Of a stretch of 64,000 nucleotides of DNA, positions 41,907 to 55,600 are shown one piece after another. This stretch comes from Chaenocephalus aceratus. Taxonomy: Eukaryota > Chordata > Actinopteri > Perciformes > Channichthyidae. A program made the position numbers and the translations under genes. The stretch spans positions 17,079,373 through 17,143,372 of the forward strand of contig CM043792.1 of NCBI GenBank assembly GCA_023974075.1, in the 5' to 3' direction. How positions within the stretch are numbered: the stretch's first letter is position 1; each line of letters opens with the position of its first letter. Below the pieces are notes generated by a model that saw nothing but the letters and a program-made list of their open reading frames with translations, was not told the DNA's origin and did not search any database.

Positions 41907-43128
41907 CAGTGGCGGTTCTACAGGGTGGCACGGGGTGGCAGTTGCCACCTCAGAAAAATGCCTTGCCACCCCAGCTGCCAAGGGGAGCGTGTATGTAATT
42001 ACATTGCAAATACTGACTTGAGCCCCACCACTGTATGGGTTATCTCTACCATAGATTACCCAACACAAATACTCTGGAGCCGCCACTGTTTGCGGTCTAC
42101 AATGATAGAGAAGAGCCTGTCAAGTTTGGCTGTACTCAGCATTGAATCAAAACGCACCATAGCTTTAAATCTTAATAAGTTTGAGAGGCGTTTTGCTGAA
42201 CAAGATGGTAATCGCCACATTCAGCTGTTATAGGCATGCCAACTTGATGCTCTGCTCACGTATGAGTCGATGAGAATAATAAACTCTTAAGATGATGACC
42301 TTACGTGTGTATAATATTTTTCTTCTTTGTGGGGTTCTGCCCCCAAAAAACAGTTTCAAGTCCTGAGAAAGTCAAATAAGACGGTGTGTAAAACTACACT
42401 GCCCAGCCAAAAAAAAGGTAACCACTTTGATTTAACTAAGCCAGTAGGTAAGGACTTTCCACTGGATAATAACTGCAGCGATGTTTATGTTTTAGCTGAA
42501 TACACGTTTTTTAACCCTAATTGATGCAGTTAGTCACTTCTTTAATGTTTGTTCTTTCTGATGTAAAGTCAAGGTTGTAACTGTTTGCAATGAAGTCGTG
42601 GGGCGCTGAACTGTTCTTTTAATTATTTTGATTTATGATAGTAATTACTTGTCTTTCAAATTTGATGGAGGGTGAGCAAGCATCTTCAAGAACATTCATC
42701 ATTAACTCCTCCAAAAAATATAGTTTATTTAATAATAACACTGAATATGTGAATCATAACAGTGATTGACAGCTGATAGGAATAATATGATTGATTGTTA
42801 ATATTATCATATTCATACAGACACACATCGATGAGACAGTTAATTAATGTACTTATTGCAGCAGTCTGCATAGATTTGGTACCCCTGGTATTGTTCAGTT
42901 AAAATTCATTAAATGATGTGTGCCACCTTATATATTTATATGTAAGGCTTTACTGATGTGCCACAATAATGTCACCAAATGTTATTGAGTTAAAATATTA
43001 ATATTGTGGCTTTCCAAGTTAACATTGATTGATATGACTGCGATTAAATCAGCATATACTTCTGCCAGGGGATGCCACCCCTGAAATTCTCCTGCCACCC
43101 CATGAATATTTGTCTAGATCAGCCCCTG
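41907..43128 (+). mobile_element. hAT element with transposase C-terminal relic
   Basis: The left end CAGTGGCGGTTCTACAGG and the inverted right end CAGGGGCTGATCTAGAC are flanked by a perfect 8-bp duplication TCTGTGCA (41899-41906 and 43129-43136). At about 42100-42233 a frame encodes EKSLSSLAVLSIESK followed by NKFERRFAEQDGN, the tail of a hAT C-terminal domain, ending at a stop. A copy of the inverted terminus (GGAGCCGCCACTG) also occurs internally at 42077-42089, so the left 180 bp may be a small MITE fused to or nested in the element. The rest is non-coding. Confidence 0.88.
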
Positions 43129-43136
43129 TCTGTGCA

Positions 43137-45709
43137 TCATACCTATTGTCTATTATTCATCAATGTGATATACTGGGATAATTCACTGTATCCTTCCACA
43201 AGCTAAATGAACCTTGTTCCCAGCATAGCATCATTTATTCTGCTGAACTCAAGTTGCACTACAGTTAAGTGCCGATCATCTCTGGAACATTTTAATGTAT
43301 TGACTGTCATTGGCGTCTATGATACTTTGCATATTAAAGGGACAGGTGTCGGATGTTCAATTCTAATTACGAGCGGAAATTACAGTCCTTTTGTGGAAAA
43401 AGCCACGTGGAAGTTCACCTATCGTAGTGTCAACGCTATGGCTCTGCTCACATGAACAGCTACAGAGAATACTAATCCCTCTAGTCCTGGGAGGATTTCT
43501 GTGTCTGTATAGAGATTACAGATTCAATAGTAATAGAGAACCTTTAGGTCAGGAGAGTACAAAGAGAATTCTCCATTTCTCAGGTAAGGACTTGATTAAA
43601 ATTGAGAAAAGTAAAGTGGCAGCACCGGAGCCCACCTGGGCCGACTTCCAGTTCTGACCCAGCAAAGTACAAATTCCTCCTGAAAGGTTTTGTGTGCAAC
43701 ACCAGGAGCTTCCTAAAAGTTTGAAGTGGAAACTGATGTAAGGTGAAGAAATACAGATGCCTGTTAAGTGCCGTCAAAAACATTTATTATCAATGTTCCT
43801 CGGGGGAATAACAAGGTCCTGAGAAGAAGCTCCATCAGTACAAAGGTGACAATGTTGCAGAATTAATGTTGCAAAAGAGGAGAATACAGCAGGCTCCGTA
43901 CATGAACTGAACTGACACACACTGCTGACAGAGCATATGCAGTCATACCTTTCACACATTTCAAGTCAAAACGGTGACATTATTAGTGGGAGAGAAATGG
44001 TTTAGTCATCAAAGGAAGGCGGCCTCGTTTTCTGGGAGAGCACAGCACAGAATGCTGAATTAGTTTCACAAGCAGCGGTCCAGCTGCTTTGATCTCATGG
44101 CAACGGGCAGAAGAACTGACACTGAATTTAATCATCTTTTTTATGAAAAAGGATGACATTTGATAGGGTGTGCCAGTCACACCCCAGGGGGATTGAGAGA
44201 ATGAAAACCACGGTTGCATTTACGAGTGTGAAATGAGAGTTTCGTTTTGGGCGGCAGCATGTGCTTCAACATGTACAAATGGAGGCTTCACCAATAAATA
44301 AAGAGAATAGAAAAAAAAAATCAATATTTACACTTATATATAGGCGACTGCAGACTCTGCAGAACAAGATTAAAAGGGCTGATTATTTATTTAAAAGCAC
44401 TAATGTTGGAGAGGAGGGCCCAGCAATTCAACTGGAAATTGGTTGAGTAAAAACTCAAGAGTATGACTAAACCATTGCATCATACACTCTGATTGATAGA
44501 AATTGAAGGCAAAGAGCTTCGGTGTACCATTTTTAGTATGAAGAGATTCCTGAGAATTTTGAAGAATTTACAAGATACAATTTAAAGCAGGCGAGACATC
44601 ATTTTCCCTAAATTGGTCATTTTAATAATACTCATTTTATAAAGGTTTAGACATTAAAGATCATTCTTTCCAATTAAAAGTGTAAATCCTACCTACAGTA
44701 CAGTAAATAAGTCAAAGTGATACATAAGCAAAATCATCTAAATGTTGCAGCTTTTAAGAGATAACACCATTCTAACTACAGATAGTACTTTCATATTCTA
44801 GAGGCTGACTGTTTTGTATCTGATATCCTAATCTGCAAAGTAACTAGTATTAATGTATAACTGTCACATGATTGCATTTGCACTGTATACAAGTATGCAG
44901 TAGAAGTATAATGTAAAAAGGACAGTACTTCCTCAGACTCACATGTTGCCGTCACGCCCTGGTATTGTTTATTTTTCATTCAAAATTATAACATTCTGGG
45001 GTATTTTGTATTATTGTGTGTCAATCACAAGACAGAGAAAGAAAGAATCAATGATGGAAGACAGAGAGGCACAGGATTGTTTTAAAAACTCCAGCTCCAG
45101 TTCAATATTTAAACCCTACTTTTCTAAAAAACTGATGGATGCACACCAAAAAGGTACTTTCTTATCTGAAATGTCAAGGTTTGTAGCGTCCTATAACAGC
45201 ATTTACAATCCAAAAAACAAGACCTACTTTCAAAAGCACCCGAAGGTAATTATTTTCAACATGACACTTTGAAATGAGTCACATCTGTGAAAAATGGAAG
45301 TGCCTGCATGGCTTTGGGTGCTTTTTGGATTGAACGTATATGAACTGTACTGCAGTCGTGAACTCCCGAACGTCACTATCAGCTCTTGGGAAGAGAACGC
45401 TGATTACTGAGCTCTAACACTATTTCATAACCATCACAGCGAAATATAAGGACATTTTATAAAACTGGAATGCACAAACAAAAGAAAAATGGCAGATATT
45501 GTTTCAGGGAATCAACACTGGATCCTGCCTGAGGAAGACTGCCAAGCATGAGCCATGATGCTATTCTTCAATTCTCTAAGCCCGTTTTGTTCCCTTTGTC
45601 TCTTGGATATATTTCACTTCTCTGTGTCAAATGCCTTCCCTTCTTTTTCCTACATGGACCATTGGTTCACAAACACACTCAGTAATACAATAAGTCACAC
45701 AATTGTATG
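43137..45709. other. No gene seen
   Basis: AT-rich DNA with short unrecognised frames. No terminal repeats or tandem arrays were found. Confidence 0.45.
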
Positions 45710-45717
45710 GTTGTAAT

Positions 45718-46183
45718 TAGGGCTGTGCAATTAATCGTATTTTAATCGCAATTATGATTTTGGCCTGCCACAATTACGAAAACAACATAATCGAAAAAAA
45801 CAATTATTTAGCTTTGCTAGGTTGTGACAGTGCACTGCAACATATTTGATCCAATTGATTTTTATTTATCATATTTATATATGTTTAGTAGCTTGTGGAA
45901 GTGCGCTCCGAAATATTTGTTGATCTTGTTTATTGGTATTTATTATTTTGATATTATTTATTTAAATGTATCATTTATTTTTGTATTGTTTTTTCAGTTG
46001 AATTATACGTTCAGTGTAATCAACAGTTGAAAAGATACTGTTCAAATTATTATTTGTATTTGTTTTAAAGATCAATAAATGGATGTTTTCAAAGTCAACG
46101 AATAATCGTATTTAATAATCGTGATATCAATTATTGACCAAAATAATCGTAATTATGATTTTTGCCATAATCGCACAGCCCTA
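45718..46183. mobile_element. hAT-type MITE, TAGGGCTGTGC termini
   Basis: The left end TAGGGCTGTGCAATTAATCG and the inverse of TAGGGCTGTGCGATTATGGC bound 466 bp, flanked by a perfect 8-bp duplication GTTGTAAT (45710-45717 and 46184-46191). The subterminal ATAATCG words recur on both sides. The body is AT-rich and non-coding. Confidence 0.93.
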
Positions 46184-46191
46184 GTTGTAAT

Positions 46192-48771
46192 GACATGTTC
46201 TGAGCGTGCCATGTAACGTTCAGAACACAAATACTTGAATACATGTATTACTTGTAGTGAAAAAATTAAAATAATAATTAATAGAAAAACAGAGATTAAC
46301 AGAAAGGTAGCTGATTTTCAGCTTGCCATTGAGGGGCACATTCACGAAAGTATTGCATGGCTTCTGCAGATGCTAAACCTGTGCAAATAGGACAACAGCA
46401 AACTGTACAATTCTCAAAGCACCATCAACGGGTGAAACACACACCTACCTACGCTGCCACCAAACACTGTCTCTGTGCCAGTTGCACATACAGTAATTAA
46501 ATTATGTTAGATGCAGACATTTGTTGCTAAATTGGCCCATTTATTTGCAAATGAGCCTTGTTGTAAAATAGTGCAATTCAGAAACTATGGATGCTTTCAT
46601 TAAATTATAAAGAAAGTACTATTGTCCTTTTAGAAAATATGTTTTCCTTTAGTTTTTCAGGAGCATTTTTGCTGAGCACCTGACCAGATGCGGAGTGATT
46701 TTGATAGAAGCTGCTTGGAGTGGATTTGAGGGGGGGGTTCAAAGACCCCCGTCAGTACCAGTGCACTCACATGACTGGTGCCAGGTAGTAACACCCAGTA
46801 CGTTTAGTTACATTTTTGAAAATACACAGGCAAAAAAGAAGGTTACATTTATGAAACATAAGGCTATTATCAAAATGAATAAACAAATGATGTCTACCCT
46901 CTCCCCCATCTCTCAAATTCAGGCCTTACATTTCTCCCTTTACTCTCTTAATTGCCTTCGAGAGGTTTGGATGGAAGTGGCCCGCCATCTTAACAAGGAC
47001 TCTGGCTCAGATGGACTCTCCCCCCTCAGAACCAACGCATTATACTGGACACATGGGAAACATAAAAGGCTAATTGCCCTAAGCAGCAACACTTGGCTGT
47101 GTTTGCACTGTAACACCATTACTCAAATGAGACGGGACTGATGGTAGCTGCAAGTGGTGCTGTCAGAGCCCTCAATCCATTCTTTCTGTATTTGCCCCTC
47201 AGACTTGAGTCCGAATCAATCACTTCAAGGGAAAATGTGTACAACATAAATGGAGTGATATTTTGAATCAGTTAAAAGCCAAATAAACATGTACTTTTCT
47301 GGAGCTACAGGAGTGTTGTAATACAGAGGTTTATATCAGTATTAAGCATGCATGTCTCCTACAGCAAGGGTTTGGGGTCAAGACTACTGCAAGAGGTTGT
47401 AACAGAAGGGGTTGAAGCGAAATGTTCTCTTTACCTCTTTCTTATGAAATACCGGGTACATTTACATATTTAGCAAGCAGACACTGTTTATTCTTTTAAG
47501 CACAAGCCAGATGATCCTATGTGTTCATCTTGTATGAAACAAATCCCATGAAAAGACCATCATCCTACTTACAAGAGTTGTTTTATAACCAGAGCCTGAT
47601 TTATCGTTTTGCTCTGTGCCAGAGAGCTCCACTGTTGTAGCTGAAAATTAACTACCAAAAACACATCACAATGGTTTAATCTGCCTCTGAACAAAAAGGT
47701 TTGAGTAACATTTTCAAACAATTGACCGTTCCAAGCAATTTTGGTAGATTACTGAGTTCTGGGGCTGAGTGTCAATGACAGGGTATATAGGAAAGTTAAG
47801 TGTTGGTTTTGGATTTTTCACAGGATTTGTTGACGATAAAAACTAGAATTACCGCCTTGCTGTTGTATGCTTCTGCCAACCATTGAAATAGGAAATGACA
47901 TTCATGTCTGTCCAAAGTCCAATTACATTTTCATTTATCCCATTAGAGATTTCTTTGAAATCGTCATGATCAGCATATGATTTTTTTTGCCAGAGAATGT
48001 GTTTATGTTGAGTTATGCTGGAGTTCAAGTTAAGGTTTGTACCATATTTGAAGAAATTGACTCCAGGCGTTATAGACCACAACAGACATACAGAGAAACA
48101 TCCCAAAACCCTCCGGCCACGGCTGTCTGAGACATAGAAATATAAATGATCAGCAGCCTACTCCTTTTAGGTTGCAAGCCATTGAGGCTTGAATCCATTG
48201 TCCGACGTATGCATTGATTCTTAATGGAAGTGTAAGGCTTTGAGGAAAAAATTGAAGAGGATATAGAGAGCCAGAAGCGGAAGAAGATTCATAGAGGCAG
48301 GATTTGGTCTCTGAGGCCCTAATTGTCTCTGGATGGTAATCCACTCAAGTATATTAATGAAGAAAGCAGCATCTCCCGGAGGAGCGTTTCCTCCCACGGC
48401 CTGTCTCACCACTAAAACATTAACCTATGAAGTCTGATTATGCGCATGATCACCAACGCCCACGCCGTTCCTTATCACCCCATGACTGAGATCATAAACA
48501 CATTTTCTTCATTAGGTGTCGCAAAGTGTATGACTAACAAAGCGAAGCGAGACAAGGATCCCGTCACGCTCATAATATCAGGCTTGCCCGTGTAGTGGAA
48601 GGCACACTGGGACTCTGTGGTACTCCGCTCTGCAAGAGAAGTAACCTTCGGTAGCTCTGCTCCCCCACACGGTCAGCTCTGTGTATGAGTGATGAGGCTC
48701 GTGTAACAGAAGGCGAGGGCAGCACAGACCGACGCACTTCTCCTGATCAGCCTTTCTCTTGCTATTAAAAC
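46192..48771. other. No supported gene; one long unrecognised frame
   Basis: An open frame of 148 codons runs from 46695 to 47141 on the plus strand. It has no motif I recognise, no splice context I can defend and ordinary composition. I treat it as chance or old repeat debris. Nothing else is supportable. Confidence 0.4.
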
Positions 48772-48779
48772 TTCTAATG

Positions 48780-49260
48780 CAGAGGTGTCCAAACTTTTTT
48801 CACCGAGGGCCACATACAGAAAAATATACGATGGGCTGGGCCAAGTATATTGCCTCATACGTTCAGTTAAAAGTTAGCAAAATCAATGAAATGTAGGTAA
48901 ATGATGCTCGTGAGTGTTGGAAGCTCATCCACAGAATCCTCAGATTGATTATAATAAGGAGAAATAGGAAGGGTGTATTTCAAGCTTGTCATGTAAATAA
49001 GTCATTGGGCTTTTTTCTTATCAACTAAGATTTGTTAGAAAATGTTTCCAACTTTAATTTTATTTGAAAAGTGGTCTTATTAACACATGATGGTACTGTG
49101 TAATATATTTTTACATTTATATTTCATAAGTACAATATAAGACAAGCACAAGTTTCATTTGTGGGCCATATTCCATTGTACTTTTTTAATTTGCTGAGGG
49201 CCGATTCAAAATGGTCCGTGGGCCGCATTTGGGCCCCTGGCCGTAGTTTGGACACGCCTG
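48780..49260. mobile_element. hAT MITE, CAGAGGTGTCCAAACT termini (copy 1)
   Basis: The ends CAGAGGTGTCCAAACT and the inverse of CAGGCGTGTCCAAACT are flanked by a perfect 8-bp duplication TTCTAATG (48772-48779 and 49261-49268). The body shares long stretches with the copy at 56746, for example ACCGAGGGCCACATACAGAA and GTAAATAAGT. No coding capacity. Confidence 0.94.
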
Positions 49261-49268
49261 TTCTAATG

Positions 49269-52200
49269 GGATCTTCAGCTCAGACAGTATTTTAAGATCT
49301 TCAGATAGCATACAGCGAACACGTAAACCATCACATAATGCATAGTTTATATATAAAGTAAAGGGCTTTTTTTTTAAAGACTGTGCTCTTAGAAAACATA
49401 ATAACGGGTTACAAAATAACCCACAAATGGAACATATAATTCAGAGCTTCCTTTAATGTATCTCAATCAGCGTTACCCTTTTTATTCAGGTCATTCCCTT
49501 CCATTAAGTTGTTTGACTATCCTATGTGAACAGCTTGCTTCTTCTCCCCTTCCCCTCTTCAACTAGAGCAACCTCCAATTCAGTCTGATGTAAGGCTTTG
49601 CTGAAAATAAGTGCTTGTTGTTTGGAGGAAGTGTGCCATTGCTTTGCCTCCACTACAGCCAAAAATATGCCCCTCGTTTCATCAGGCACTGCCTTCACCT
49701 AGGAGATTTAGAGGCCTGGAGGGAATGCCAAAGATGTTTAAAATGCATAGCTATAAGAATGAAGGAGCAAAAGAGCTAATTACTGTAACAACGGAAGGGA
49801 CTGCCAGTCCCAGTGGCACTTTTCTGCTCAGTTGGATCCATTTCCAAGTGGAGGGCTTGAGGCGCGAGGCATTAAAGAGCCCCCCCTTGCTACGCCCGGA
49901 GATGATAATGGGGCAATACGCGTTCATTGAAATGTTTCTCAGAGAAATCAGCGCCATTACACTACAGCTGTGGTGATGATTTCCAAATTAGGCATAGCTT
50001 TGAGCAAAGTAACACATTGCAATATTAACCTGGCATTGAGAAGAAGGTATTATCACTTGGCTTAGTGGCTACACAGAAGACATTTCCTGCCCAGTGTGCT
50101 ATTGCCCACATTAACACAAAACACACATTAAAACCACGAGAAAAAGCAAGTCATTCTAGGATAAGCAGTAGCTATAAAATGCGAGAATAATATGGCATAC
50201 ATTTTAGTAAGTGCCATATGTCTGCTTTTTGCTCTATATAATTTAATGGCTTTATGTTTAAGTGATTCAACCCGTGGCCGCTTCAAGTTAGTTTAATTTC
50301 TACTCTTCTACATTCCCACTGACAGTTGTGTCTTCCCCTACATTAAGAAAGTTCACTTACAGTAATTGAGAGGTATTATTTAGTTTAAAATTCTACTGAG
50401 ATTCAAAGAAAAACTGTGTACGTATTATATATAGCTACTTTTAATGAACAAAACACATTTAGATGTTAAAGATAAACATCTAAATAGTAGAAAGATATAA
50501 GCAATAGTTAAATATTTTGGAACATGTGTTATTTTGCTTTTGAATACATCTGTCTATACCGGCAGCCATTAGTATAGCTTAGCATAAAGACGAACATGGC
50601 TAACTTGGTCCTTTCTATAAATAGCAACATTTGCCCACCAGTGCCTCTAAACATCACTAACTAATAATGTATATTGCATTTGTTTAAAGTGTAATATTGA
50701 CAATTGGAAACCCTCCCCTGCTTCCAGACCTTGTGGTAAGCTCAGCTAATTTGCTGCAACCCCTAACAGGAGCATAACAGAATGTATTACCGAACATGTT
50801 CATTCCTTAAAGACTGTGCTTCAGACTCTTGTAACATTGCCAATTCCTGAAAATGAATTTTGAAAGAGATGAGAGGAGAACATTATCAAACCATCAGTGA
50901 GGATTAGACAAACAAAACAGTGTAATTATTTAAAAAGGGTACATTACTAAATCATGTTTGTGACTTGCAAATAAAACACAAATTATTGGGATGGGCACAG
51001 TTAACTAGGTTTTAAAAACACGTTTATAAGTGATACATTAAAAGTTAGCAAATCAGGCTCAATGTATTACACAAAAGAGTGTTTTCAGTGCCTCGATCAT
51101 TAGAAATGTGGCATAAGTCTAAATGTATTTAGTTATTTCTGTATTCAAGTGAAAAATAATGTTCGGTATTGGATTATAAGGTCAAAAGATATTCAAAATA
51201 TTATATTTTTGGAACATATGTGAGTTATTGATTTCCGTTCTCTGGTACGAGTTGTGAACATGATACATTTTACAACATCTGCTGGTGGTGGTAAAACCTC
51301 TTTTTATGTACAAAGTTAGGGAGGTTTGCAGTGTTACTCACTCACGATTCCATTGAATCTAAAACATCATTTTGGGTCCAAAGTAAAAGATGTGTACGAT
51401 ACTGATGAGATATTTAAGTTATTGTTGGTACAGTAACAATATATTTTTGCTCCGATATTTAGTTTATTAGAAAAAAGTAAACTGGGGGTGCTAACACAAA
51501 ACGTAAAACATGTTACTTACACACAAACACAGGCACACACACGCTGAGCACTTCACATGTACAATTACATTTTCTCTGAAAGGTGATCCAGCTGGCAGAG
51601 CATTCCCTGTTTTCCTCCCTGGAGTGCTTTGTTTCCTCTCTGAAGAGCGATGACATTGTCTGAAGCTGATGGATGAGTGGCTCTGTTCTCTTCATTAAGA
51701 GGCTTGCCTCCTCCAGCGGCTCCTTAAATCACCAGAGTTACATCGTCTTTCTCTTCCAGCAGCTCTAAGATGGAACATGAGCAGGGTAATATGTTTAATA
51801 TCCACATGTAGATTAGATTAGATTATAATCTTTAATGACCACACAGCCAGGCTGGTGGAATTCGTGTTCAGTGCAGAGTATTACAGCTTGTTCCATACAG
51901 TAATAATAATAATTATAATAATGTAACAGTCAATACTCCTTGAGGAGGCTTTTATTCATTACACAATGTTCATCATATACCTTGAATATACTTGTATACT
52001 TATTTTTTATTGTGTTGTAATGTTGTATTGTGTGTCACTGAGTAAAGAGTGAGTTAAATCTGCTGCACAATAAAAAGTGTTTGACACTGACAGTGAGACA
52101 AATATTAACTAATATTAACTAACTAACTGCATCACTCAACAGGTGTTTAAATCTGACAGCTATATTACAGTTCAATAAACTAATTTGCCTTCACAACACA

Positions 52201-52283
52201 TCACTTATTACTTATACAAGTGTACAAACTGTCCCTGCATCACCATTTGTATCCACGGATATTTAAAATTGGCACAGTAAAGG
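49269..52283. other. No gene seen; retroposon-like fragment near 51810-51930
   Basis: Non-coding DNA. Around 51812-51930 the sequence TCTTTAATGACCACACAGCC and a following AATAAT run look like a retroposon terminus, but the limits are unclear. A 121-codon frame at 49611-49976 is unrecognised. Confidence 0.4.
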
Positions 52284-52610
52284 GCCGGCAGATAGCTCAG
52301 TGGTTGGTTTTCACTTCCCAGAACATGGGTTTCACTCAGGCAATGTCCTCCCTCTGTCTCCACCCTCAAACACGGCATCTATTAATAAAGGCACTCTGGT
52401 GACATCATCGCAAAAACACTCATCCATGCCTTCAACACCAGACTAGTGTTACATCATTTTGTACGGCACATCCCCTAATATCCTCACAGACCTTTTCTAA
52501 TTGTTTGTTTTGATATACTGTAGTTGCTGTCCTGTGATTTTTTTAAACATTACTGTTTAACCATGTGAAGTGCATTTGAGTACATTCGAGAAGTGCTATT
52601 CAACTTACAT
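52284..52610 (+). repeat. tRNA-derived SINE-like repeat with LINE-type tail
   Basis: The head contains an RNA polymerase III box-A-like word, AGATAGCTCAGTGGTTGG (52290-52307), and a degraded box B (GGGTTTCACTC). Farther on, the sequence translates to a LINE-like ALIHAFNT-type string. The end, AAGTGCATTTGAGTAC..GTGCTATTCAA, resembles an L2-type 3' terminus. This arrangement fits a SINE mobilised by an L2-like LINE. Limits are approximate. Confidence 0.55.
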
Positions 52611-55600
52611 ATTAGAATATTACCTTTAGAGAGTTGATCAAGAGTTGATGTGTTGTTGCTGTTTATACTGTATGTGAGGTTGTGCACACAGAGAGCAGGT
52701 CCTGGCAGAAGAGCGTATTGACTGTCACCGTGCTGATCTGAAGGATAACACTCACTTAGCCCTGAGATCGCTGCGGCCACCGGCAGGAAGGTGAGGGCCG
52801 TCTGCCTCCACTATTTCAATCTAATCTCTGTCCAACTGTGTCAGGTTGGTGCTGAGAGCTCTGACACACAATTGACTTGTTTGTCTCACACATGAATCAG
52901 TGTCAGAAATTAACATTCTGGCTGAGTTCAGAATACCTGTGAATAAAGACGTTGTTTTTTGTTATGGGGAAACATGCTTTTTCATGGATATACAGTACTG
53001 TATACATCATACTGTGTATATACTCAATTTCCTTTTTTCTCTGAAGGATGATATACTTTCAACAGACCAACAACCACACGGATCAATTTACTAAAATAAA
53101 CAAATCATGCCATTCCTTTTGAGAAAGTAACCATTACATTTGAAAAAATGCTTACTTATTCTAAAAGAAGAAAACATTACACGGTTTGCTTTTATCAAGC
53201 ATTCCCCTTTGCATGTGGTTGTTTGCCATTCAGCCTGAGAGGAGATCTTTAAATTGTTCCCCGTAACGAGAATCAAATGTAGCAACATTTGGTGAATGAT
53301 TTCAGGCCCAGCTCTCATCCAGTGTTCACACAGTAACCCCGTTCAGTTGTGTTGATTGTGATCAATATTATGTGAGCATATCACATTTGTGTCATCAATG
53401 CCTGATTTCCATCAGAACTAATAAGGCATGTCTGCATAGAGAACATACATGACAGTGTAGTGCATGAGCGTATGTTTATTAGCCATGATACTCTTGATAT
53501 GGCATAGGAGCTAATACAAACAAAGAAAAGCTTGGGGAGATCTTTATTGGAAATTGCTAGGCTTGTGTCATCAATCCCCGACACGTCAAGGTCAGCCAAA
53601 TGAAAGCCCAGTTGAACAGAATAAGACTCTGTGTTGTGTAGTTTATCTAAAGAAATGATTTTGGGGCTTGTAGACCTCACCGGGTCTCGTAATTGTTTAT
53701 TAGTATTTATATGATTCCTGGAAAGATAGGTAGAAGAGTCTTTATTGGAAAATACAAAGGTCGATTACAATATTGCAAGCTGCTTTCATGTGTAGCCTTC
53801 CCATTTTATTTTCATTGGGTTAGATTATTATCATCATTCAATAATATATTCCATTCGACCTTGCCGTCTTTGCCCAATGTAATTTCAACCTTGGAGAAGA
53901 CTTGGATAATGTGTAATTTAGCTTAGTTCTTACGCACACACTAGATAATATCTTGGTTTTTAATCACAGACCAAAGTGAGACATTAAGCAGTCAGTGAAA
54001 GGCGATGGGTGATAAAAACACACTTTCATTGCACAGCAAACGGTTGAAGTCAACCCCAATTAATTTCAGGAAAGTGCTGTATAGTTTGCATTAGAGCTCA
54101 TTCAGCGGGTGGGGTGCTATAGAGACGGATGAGGCACAGTAATATTCTCTTCGTTAGTCACTATGCTCAATGGGGAGAGTCTGGTATCTGTGTCACAGAG
54201 AACTCCAGCTGACAGCAACAAAAGAAACCTAATGACCGAAGATTACATTGTAATTCAAAGTCAACGATAGCAAACATGTTACCTACAAATTAAATACTCA
54301 ATATCATTATAAACAGCATTAATTATAACACAACACATCTTCATTACGAGTTGCCAATCCTCAAACACATTTCAGTGAGTTAATTTATATTTTAAAAAAC
54401 AAACTGTACACACTGCGTCACACCATGAGGAGGTCATATCATTGAAGGGAGGAGTAGGTAACAAAAGTAGGATCTGGATAATATCCTACAGGCATTGACT
54501 ATATTTAATTTCTGTTTGTTTTTAACATTTTACCACATCTTGTTGCAACAGATAAATGAAGGTGTGATCCTACATGTTTCAACACTAATCTTTCTTAATC
54601 AGAGCATTGCCACAGAGCTTCAAGCTTCACCTATTCCCACATTTGAATATATTTGGAGATAAATCTACTCTCTGATACTGAGACAGCTGGTGGTGTGGCT
54701 GCAGCAAGCTATCAGACAGCCGTCCTGTGGTCCAGGGTCTTCTGGGGAAGGCGCTATCCCCATATCACCCTCTGTGAGATAAACATATTTAGGAAATAGA
54801 TGGATGGACGTGGAACTATAACATGAAAAAACTAACTGACTAACTAACTTGTGATTTTAAAGACATCGAAGTTATCCCCTGGGTTTTTTCAGAGCTGTAT
54901 TTTAAATGCAGGATTCCCACAGGGTTCACCAACAGGAATATAAGACTGTTTAATGCCAAACAAAATGCAATTTATTACCTGTTTCAGGATAATAAAAGCC
55001 AAAGCATTAAAGTATTTTTCTGCAGTATATATGAATAATTATATGATTTATTTAAAAATGTAAGTAAGGATTTACTATTTAAAAAGGATTTATTAGTTTA
55101 TGTTAATGTAGGTGTTTTTGAAAAGCACCCTTGCTCGTTTACCGCCTCCTCGCAGCAGTTCTGATGGTGCTGACTGCACACAAAAAGGGCCTCCTGCAGC
55201 ACAATCCATTGCTGCCTTATAGCCACATCGAATACAAATAACTTTTATTACATTCATATCACTGCCTACAGCAGGCAAGAGATATCATATATTTAAGTGT
55301 GGATGAAATGGAAGACTTTTTAATACCTCCTAAGGCCTTTGTGGAGGAATCAGGCTGGTTTTGTCTGTTTTCAGTTTGCTAACAGTGTTGTGGAGTGAGC
55401 AATAAAAAGCTGAATATATGCTTTATACCTTAGAAACCATACTGTAGCAGCACGCTTAGAAAGCACATTGCTTCGAGAGAGTGCTTTAATCATTCTTGGA
55501 TAGTTTTAAATCGTATTTTTTTTCAGGGAACCAAGCTACACAGATCGTTTTAAATCAGACTTTATCCAACAAGAATACACAGGGAATTACCTTTATGCAA

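Noticed and set aside
45225..45335. AAAAGCACCC and GGGTGCTTTT as an inverted pair
   Set aside because: Only about ten bases pair and there is no duplication or further homology. Could be chance.
46695..47141. 148-codon open frame, plus strand
   Set aside because: No recognised motif, no supported splice sites and no visible neighbours. The length is possible by chance in this much DNA.
49611..49976. 121-codon open frame, plus strand
   Set aside because: No family resemblance, and an overlapping minus-strand frame of similar quality.
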